Positions 19,535 through 28,500 of a DNA stretch of 28,974 nt are shown here, piece after piece. This DNA comes from Apostichopus parvimensis (lineage: Eukaryota; Echinodermata; Holothuroidea; Aspidochirotida; Stichopodidae), in contig KN891935.1 of NCBI GenBank assembly GCA_000934455.1, forward strand, positions 1 through 28,974. The letters run 5' to 3'. Within the stretch, counting starts at the first letter, position 1. Each line of letters starts with the position of its first letter. The translations under genes were made by a program, and so were the position numbers. The notes below the pieces were generated by a model that saw nothing but the letters and a program-made list of their open reading frames with translations, was not told the origin of the DNA and ran no database searches.

Positions 19535-22500
19535 CTGGAAACACAAATGATGAACGATAATTATCTTTCTCGTTGCAACGATAAACAGTCAAGGGGGGGG
19601 GGAGGGGAGACAGACTAATGGAAGGTGCTGTGCTCAGAATGGGGAGTTTTGTTTTCAACTAAGGGCAAATACATATATGCCAAGACAGACTGGAGTCTTA
19701 AGTGAGCTTGATGCAAGCAGAAGTAATGTCTTGGAAGCACACTGACAAACAAATGATTTGTTTTTCTCTACATTTCATTCTGCTGTTTGACCCTAAGATT
19801 CGGCAGAATTTTAACTTGACTCATAAAGGTTGTGCAAAGTTTTTGCAACAGCAACACATACAATGCAATGTATTGATATTCTAGTTGCATACAAATTCTG
19901 AAGTCAAAACTTGGCAGTAAATATTGAAGAAGAAGAAGGACATTATTTTTAATCAATGTCCTTTCTATGATATCACTAAAAGTTCACTTTTTGGTACAAA
20001 ACGTATCAACTTCCCATGCATTAAATTATCTCGAAAACTGCATTTGAGAATCACATTAAGCAAATTTCTCCAAGATTTTCCCAAGTCATTCAGCAAGCCT
20101 CAATATTTTGGCTGACAGCCCTACAGGAATTGTTCAAGTGTTTCAATAATTAAAGTAAAACATTTCCATGCTGCTCAGAATAATTCCTTCAGCTTTGTCT
20201 TTCTTCACTGAAATTCAAAGCGGCGATTAATTTTCATCATTGCAGCAACAAACATAAACATTCACTGATCAAGAGCTGAATGTCTCTAATAAATACAACT
20301 GTATACGTACATGTTGTTATAAATAAAGCACATGATTTGAATAAACATGAGGTGCATATGCATATGCATGTTTTTAAAGGTGTATTCAGCACATTTGAAA
20401 TGTCACGAACATGTCGTCTAGGCAGGAGTCCATGTCAAATGAATACAAATGTACAAACAAGAGACAGACACAAAAAGTTCAATAATCTTAGAAATAGGTT
20501 AAAGTCCAGGGGTTCCCTAACTCTGGTGCATGAACCCCCAGGGGGTGTGTGAGTCCATCCCAGGGGGTTCGTGGGGGATAGAGTTAGGGAAACCCTGGGT
20601 TAGACTCATTTAACATCGCAAGAAATAATTTCCTGTCTGAAGTTCTGGAAAGTTACTTCCAACAAAGTGCCTCAAAGACACAAATAGAGGAGACACACCC
20701 AATAAAAACAGTCTTTACTTTAGCAACAGGTAATAAACATTAAATACCATAATTTGGTTTTAAGAATCACTTTAATAGTTATCTCCAAAACTTTCCCATT
20801 AAAACTGTTACTTCTTTGATGGTTGAACTCTTCTTTACTGTTAAATGGAACTAAATTGCAACTAACACAATCGTACCATAAAATTTCCAAGTTTTATCAT
20901 TTTATAAACAAAAACATAGTAACTCACTTTCCATCTTTGATTGGCATTGAGGGCAGGTTTGGTACACAGGACAATCTCTTGTGTAACAGGTCAAACGTTT
21001 TACTTTGAGGAAGAAGCATTAGAATGCCATATAAGCTCTTTACTAGATATGGATTCTGGTCACCTTCCAAAAGTTGGAGTCTCAGATCTAAAAAGAAAAT
21101 TGATAATACAACATTTTGAACGTGCCATCTTTCTAGAAAGCCTACTTGGAGGCTCAGGATACAAGGAAAGTCAAGAACAAAGTGACATTAAGCAGGTGTG
21201 ACTTAAGGTAAACCTTGAGGTAGTTTCATCCAAGGCTTACGGTTCTACAACAGCATAAGTGTGATTACCATAATGGTTAGGAGGAACTTGTAACACCTCG
21301 AAGCAGTTTATGGAAACACCTTAATCTATGAGGTAGAGCATATAGCTGTATAAGCAGTTTATCTAAACACCCATGCATCTAGTAGGAATTATGGGAGGAT
21401 CAACACAATAATATGTTACTCGTTTAAGCAATTGGAGGTGGGGTAGAGGGGAGTAGGGAGGGCCACTACCCCTCTGCCTTCTTGGATCAATGCCTCTGAC
21501 ATATGCCATAAAGTTCCCATTATCCTGTCTTGACAAGACAAAAGCATGAACAATAGTTGAAACAGATTCATCCGACAGAACTTACGTAATTTATTAACAT
21601 TATGCATTGCAAGCATGCAGCCTGACACACCTCTTTTATGTGGTACTCCAATGCCATGGTATTGTCAATATTATGCATTTGCAAGCATGCAGCCTAACAC
21701 ACTTCTTTCATGTGGTGTTCCTATGCCATGGTATTATCAATTTTGCACCAAGACTGAAGTTGATACAGAGGGCCTGAACGGCAAACACCCCGCTGTTGTT
21801 ACAACTATCTTTAAATTTGTCTTGTATTGTCTAATATCAATTCAGTCTTTTCATTGCTTAACTTTATTTTGTTTTTCCAACATTTGATCTCTCACGTATA
21901 CAATTCAACCGGATAACCAGCCGGATAACCAGCCGGATAACAGCCAGATAACCAGCAGGATAACCAGCTAGATAACCAGCAGGATAAACAGCTAGATAAC
22001 CAGCAGGATAACCAGCTAGATAACCAGCAGGATAACCAGCCGTTGGTTCATCATTTGGGGAGTTTATATTAAACGGCAGATACAATTGGCTATCATCTAC
22101 ATACATGTTTGCTAACAATATCAAGAATATGAGAAGCATAAATTATAAGTAATGATAGACTTTACACTGGTATCTAATAAAAAAAATAAGGAACACAAAA
22201 TATTCTTTTATTCAACAGAAACTGATAGAGCTCTGTTATTTGACAAATATACCAGTAGTAGGTATTAAGAGAGAGCCAATGATATTGTCTGTGCAAACAA
22301 TTTGAAAAACAAAGATGAAAAAAATTGATTTTGTGTATACTTACATGTAAATATTGGACTTTCAATCAATTGGACTAGTTTATCAACTTCTGTTAAAAAG
22401 TCAAGAGTGACTTCAAGATCTCCACTGAGAGAAAAAGGTCAAGGAGAATAAGTCTTAAGAAACAAACCAGTATGATCAAAATTTAGAACTAATAAAATTG

Positions 22501-25500
22501 ATGAAATATAAACAGAAAACCTACTGGAAAGATATAAAAAACAATTGTTAATGCTCACAAAAGAACCAATAATTGTTCTGCTCTTTCAAAAAAAAAATAA
22601 ATAAATAAAATGAGTTAAACCTTTCAGAATATTTGTCACAAAAGGATACAATTTATTGATCAGATGACTGGCATGTTGATGGCAATGTGATAGCAGACAC
22701 AGTGAAACCGTGGCAACAGGACTGTGACACCAGGTCTTATAGAGACAGCAGAACAATGAACAACTCTTCTGTAAAGAGAAAAAAAGTCATAAGTTATTAA
22801 CTTCTTTTTTTTTGCTTTTCAACCATTTTGGTTATTTTTACTTTTCTTATCTCTTGGTTTCTATAGGCAACTGATCTTAAACCAAACAATAACCACGAGA
22901 AACTGATGATAAAATGACCTGAATCTTGAATACCAACCTGAAATGTTTTTTTTTTTCCATGTTTTTATTGACACATTGAGACCTTTCTGAGGACAGTCTT
23001 AACAACAATAAACACATTCAAAACGTTTATCAGGATCCCTATAAACCAATGTAGCCAACAATACAAATATTCACCTTAAAAAAAAATACATAACAAAATA
23101 TTTGCATATTAAAGAAATGATCAGTTTTTATCAGTTTATAAGTTTTTTTTTTTTTTTTTAAGATTAGTAACTGTTCATACTGTCAGTACAAGTGCTTTTG
23201 AAGCATGATATGGGAGGAGAGTATCGAGTGGTATTAGCATTAGAATAAGATAAAGGTTAGGAACTGTTTATACTGTCAGTACAAGTGCTTAGAAGCATGA
23301 TATAAGAGGACAGTATTGAGTGGTATTAGCATATTTAAATTGTCCCAATCGGCCGATTCCATAGCAATTGTAATGAAATATCTGTTCCTATTGGTTACAT
23401 TTCATTATTGTAATTTTTGAATGAATGAGTCTCGAATATTATGTATTAGTCCTCTTTCTAAAACACTACCAGTTATCAACTAAGAAAAGCATTTACCAGC
23501 TTTCCGATGAAAACATCCTTTTGTTTTAAATTTCAAGTTTAGACCAGCGGAAACAGACTTCGTAGAGTTGCAGAAAAAAACTAAAACATATCTGGCTATG
23601 GTTTTCTATTTGAAGAATCTTTCTGACGTTTTTATTTACCTCCGTAGCTAAATCTTTGAGCTGGTTACGTAGTTCAAACAATTCACTGGACGTCAGCAGG
23701 ATCTCATTGAGTAGCTGAACCATCTCCGTGGAAAACTTTAACTCGTGAGTTTCCAATAATATTTCAGATAAAGATCTGTAAATGTGTTCTGCATTCAGGA
23801 ATAAACACAGCTGCCTATAGAATAATGTAAAGAAAATTGAAAAAAAAAAAATCATATTTTTGCAATACTCTGCCTGCAATGGACATGTAAACATAAAATT
23901 AATAAACAAACAATATATGTATGTAGGGACTGCTGAGTGTGCTTAAATCGTTAACTTCAGGATGTGAGCGACCAAATAAAAGGCTTACCTTTTATTGGAT
24001 TGGCTTTACCGTTACGAACTCTGTTTCATACAGTGGAACCTCCTGGATGAAAAACCCATGGTAGGTTAGCCAACCAGGACTAAATCAAAAACGTTTAACA
24101 TGCTATTTTTTGTTGCTTCAATGCTACAATGTTATTCTACTTGAATATACCAAACTATACCAACTTGACTAATTAATGAAACCTTAAAAAGCTAAATCCA
24201 AGCAGTAGGTGTCTGTGCATTTGCTTCCAAGTACCAAATATGTCCACAGTTCATGTTTATCAGTATATTTCACCTCAGAGTAAAGCTAAAAATAAACATT
24301 AATAAAAGAAATGAAAGATAAAGAAAGGTTAAGTACTATAAAGCTTCCACATGGCCAATTACAGTTTCTAATTCAGACTGAAAAAGAAATGTCAGTAAGT
24401 TTGCTACTTCTTGTCAAGTTTGGCAATATCTGTTTCCATACATGAACAAATATAGCATTTAATGAGTTTTGTCGGTCATTATAACAGACCAAAACACTCA
24501 CATTTGTATGATTTATGACCTAACGAAACTGAGAGTGTTAACCAGCCATATGTGGCTACAATAATGCTACACCGAATATTTTAAAAACAAGTTTTTTAAC
24601 TACCCTCACTATGTATTTGTTCAATGATTGTGTTACTGCAAATAGATCATCAAAGTGAGTGCCTTCAAAGGATAATAACAATCCTACAATTAATATCAGG
24701 ATGTCTTTCTCAAATAACTTCACAAGGCTGCCAAGGACCTGTTTTTACATATCAATTCACATCATGCTTGACCAAACAAATCTTTGATCAGGAACTTCCT
24801 GTTTGTACAGATCTAATCATACCTCATTAAGTACTTTTACACATCTCACCTGATGATGAAAGAACCTTTAGTTTTCAACAAGTCTGCATTGCCTGCAAAG
24901 GTTTCCAACAGGTTGTTCATGCACTGGGTGAAGTAAACGTTCATGCCGTGTTCTGCGACTAGTGCAGGTTTTCCCTTGCCAATTTCTATACTGGAATGTG
25001 AGGTACTTCTTTCAGCTGGACCGGCCTCTGATTGGACGATCATTGCTATAACTTCAAGGTCATATAGCACGACCTAATGGTTTGCAGTAAAACAACACAA
25101 ATTGAACAGATAAGAAGATTTGCGAATAATAATCAACATTTCATTCGAAACAGCCAAGATGAGCTGAGCTTGCACTCCTGTCTCCACAAATAGCACAATT
25201 AATAAGGACTAAAGAAAACAGCCATTACCGCATAATACTGGCCATTAAATTGTTACACCACTCTAGCAGAAAATATGTCTTCCCTATCAAATGAATGGCT
25301 ATTTAACTGTGTGCATTACTTGTAAATTGTATTGGGAAAGTGACGGAGGAGACTGTAAGGGGGGGGGGGGAGAGGGTAGACAAGAGTAGTAGAGGAGAGG
25401 GGAAGAGAGGTGAGCGGAGGGGAGCGGGGCAAGAAGTGAGGATGGAAGGGGAAGGATGGGGGATGAAACACATCATGACAAGACTATTAGAGATATTTTA

Positions 25501-28500
25501 CCTCATCTGTCTCATCACAAAGAGTTTTTGATAATTCTGGGAAGATATCACTCATGTGTTGAAAGATCTGAAATAAAAAAAAAAGAAATAATTTGTGCAA
25601 TATTAAAAATCCTCAGAAGACAAATCTAATTGCAGAAATACCTACTCCAAAATTAAGAATATTTTTCTTTGTTATGTGACAGTGATGAGTACATTTATCT
25701 TTTTGTCATCTTACCATATTGGGTGTCTTTTCAAGAAGATGCTTAATCCAGTCGAGTACCGCTATTTTGGTCCCCATTTCCTTGCGATGGATGTACTCCG
25801 TGAGTACTTTCACCAAACTCTTAATACAAAGCCTTGGCTCCTCTGGTTGGCTGTTTGAAAAATGAAAACTAAACTTTAAAATGATAAGTGACTAGATTGA
25901 GTAATACTTACATATGAGCTTTTATCAAATCACTGTATGAAAAATATTATTTTAGGGAGGGGGAGTGAGGGGGAAGAAGGGGGAAGGGAGGGGAAGGGAG
26001 GGGAAGGGAGGGGAAGGAGGGAGAGGGAGGAAGCTTATGGGTCATGTTATAATATACAGCCTCATTAAGAAATTTCTAATTCAACTGAAATAAGGCTATG
26101 TACAAGATGGCTTAGTTAACTGTTGTTACTGCAGAAGCTGATCGCATCTACCAAGCTCAGACCAAAATATGTAAAACCATTTACCTCATGGTGTATCACA
26201 TGCCACCTGCCACAATTTTCTAATGGCTATTCCCTTCCCGCCAACTCCAATTCCCAACTCTCCACCCCAGATTCAGCCATTAAATGCATTTATTCTTAAT
26301 CTTGAATACACAACAGAAATTTATTGAAGAAGTAGACTGAAATATCACTTTGATTACCTACATGCCTAATCCTGTAATATATTAATCAAGACAATTTAAC
26401 CCCCCCCCCCTCCCTCCCCCTTTTTGTGTTTTTTTGTTCTTGTTTTGTTTCTGAGTGAAATGCCTCTTGGTAAAGCTGGTCTGGGTATGTAAGAATTCCA
26501 GTTAAGTAAATGATCCAGCACCTTAATGTAAATTATCAACAACATAAGTTACAACCAAAGGAACAGAATCGCTCTGAACGAGAGAATAACTGCTTTGACC
26601 AAGTTTATTTGGAAATGTCTTAAAATTCTTACTTACTCTTCACTAGTAGTTTGTTTGTCATCTTCGTTTGTCTTCTTCTGGTCTCCCCCCGTTTTGTCTT
26701 TTTTATGTTTCCCTTCATCAGTTTTCTTCTCTTTGGGATCCTCTATTGCAGTACCAGCCTCATCATCACTTGTGGTGATGAGATCCATTAACCTCTCATT
26801 CACTGTCTTGGCTACCTCTCGGATATGTAACAATTTTTTGGGTTAAAGACTTGTAATAAACAGCTGTTTTTAAAGGTTGACTTTTATGCTGATTTTTATT
26901 TGTGATATGTTATAGCCTGACAACAAAGAAAACTTGAGTGCTAATAAACATTTTCACAGCTATTGCTGTCTTCAATACATTCACCTTTAAAAAATATGCT
27001 GGATATCATAAATGCTCCTTTAAGGCTCAACTGATGATGTCATCAGGTCCTCAGTGCAATGTCTAACAGTTAATATGAACCAATGTATTAAGTGATTCCA
27101 ATAACTCAACCAAACATGTGTTTTAAAATTCATATTTAAACAACAAAGAGCACCTTTGGATGACAAAGAACACAGTCCTTGACAAAATTCTAATGCATTA
27201 TAAAAATGTTATTTGTCTTGTTTCTTAAAGAGGTTTGTGTTGCATCTGATGAACTGACCCTAACAGTCTGTCTGTGAGACTAAGTTTGTAGACTAAGCTG
27301 TCCAGCCACTTAAACTGATGGGCCTCAATCTTTATAGGGTTATTTTCTCAGAAAATTTGACGTGGTCTAGAAAAACTACCTGGAGTGATAGTATTGGTTT
27401 GTAAGAGTCTATGACTTATCAAAATCAATTTTGTACCTTAAGTCATCGGTTTAATATAGAAGATAAGCAACAGTATTCCTCCTGAAGAAAATTTTGAAAT
27501 GAGTGATTTATACTTTTATTATGCACCATAATTATGTGCAAAAGTAAGTTGGCCTGACGTTTCGATCCTAGCAGGATCTTCTTCAAAGGCTAAATGACCA
27601 GTAACAGGACAAAAACACGCACAGAATACAGACAGGTTAATGAGCATGGTGAGCACAAAGAGATTATTATGTCACAGCAAATGATTAAAATCTTAACAAA
27701 GACTGTAAGCTACAACACTCAACTTAGACCTATCACACTTCCATAGCAGATGTACATAGCCTATCCTACTTTGAATACAAGAATTGAGGCTGAAGGTATT
27801 GTGATTAACTGAAAGCTTTCATATGAACTACAACACTCAACCTATCACACTTCCATAGCAGATGTACATAGCCTATCCTACTTTGAATACAAGAATTGAG
27901 GCTGAAGGTATTGTGATTTACTGTTAGCTTTCATATGAACTACAACACTCAACTTAGACCTATCACACTTCCATAGCAGATGTACATAGCCTATCCTACT
28001 TTGAATATAAGAATTGAGGCTGAAGGTATTGTGATTTTAAAACTGTAAGCTTTCATATGAACTACAACACTCAACCTAGACCTATCACACATCCATAGCA
28101 GATGTACATAGCCTATCCTACTTTGATTAGAAGATTTGAGGCTGAAGGTATTGTGATTAACTGTAAGCTTTCATATGAACTACAACACTCAATCTAGATC
28201 CATCACACTTCCATAGCAAGGTACTGAAGGTACTGTGATGAACTGTTTGGGATAACTAAAAGCCAAATGTACCATTTGGAAAAGCGCAAGAAATGTTGGG
28301 CTAAAACAAACTTCGAACCAGTAACCTAAGGATTTAATACTAACCTGTGCTCTACCAATTGAGCTATCCATCCCTTAATACTTTATAAAGTCCAAAAGTT
28401 TCTGTAAGAAGGAAACTTGTAATGTTGACAGAGAAGATTAATCTAGTAATCAGAGTTTATAATACAGCCAAAATGAGGAATATATTTATAAACATGCCAC

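Larger units (their letters stand above)
21088..22344 (-). other. VAC14 intron (1257 bp) with tandem repeats
   Basis: GTAAGT donor and CTTTTTAG acceptor. It contains the 10-bp GATAACCAGC array (21909-22040) and a 71-bp direct duplication (21599-21742). No extra exon was recognised. Confidence 0.87.

Noticed and set aside
21864-22139. Minus-strand frame with YPAGYLAG repeats
   Set aside because: A by-product of the 10-bp tandem repeat having no stops in this frame. Not a repeat protein.
23815-23909. Minus-strand open frame continuing upstream of the VAC14 exon (to [10 protein letters not shown])
   Set aside because: This is read-through into intron sequence past the TATAG acceptor. Family similarity begins exactly at the exon edge.
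26595-26846. Plus-strand 83-codon frame rich in Ser/Phe
   Set aside because: Antisense shadow of the lysine/acid-rich VAC14 exon.
26827-26870. GT-AG alternative for the VAC14 intron at 26827-28582
   Set aside because: The donor side has no GT before the in-frame stop, and AG options on the acceptor side either bring in-frame stops or delete the conserved IREV. AT-AC fits all data.
28189-28371. Minus-strand 60-codon frame (MDSSIGRAQ...)
   Set aside because: Its start is a translation of the tRNA-like SINE head, a common false frame.
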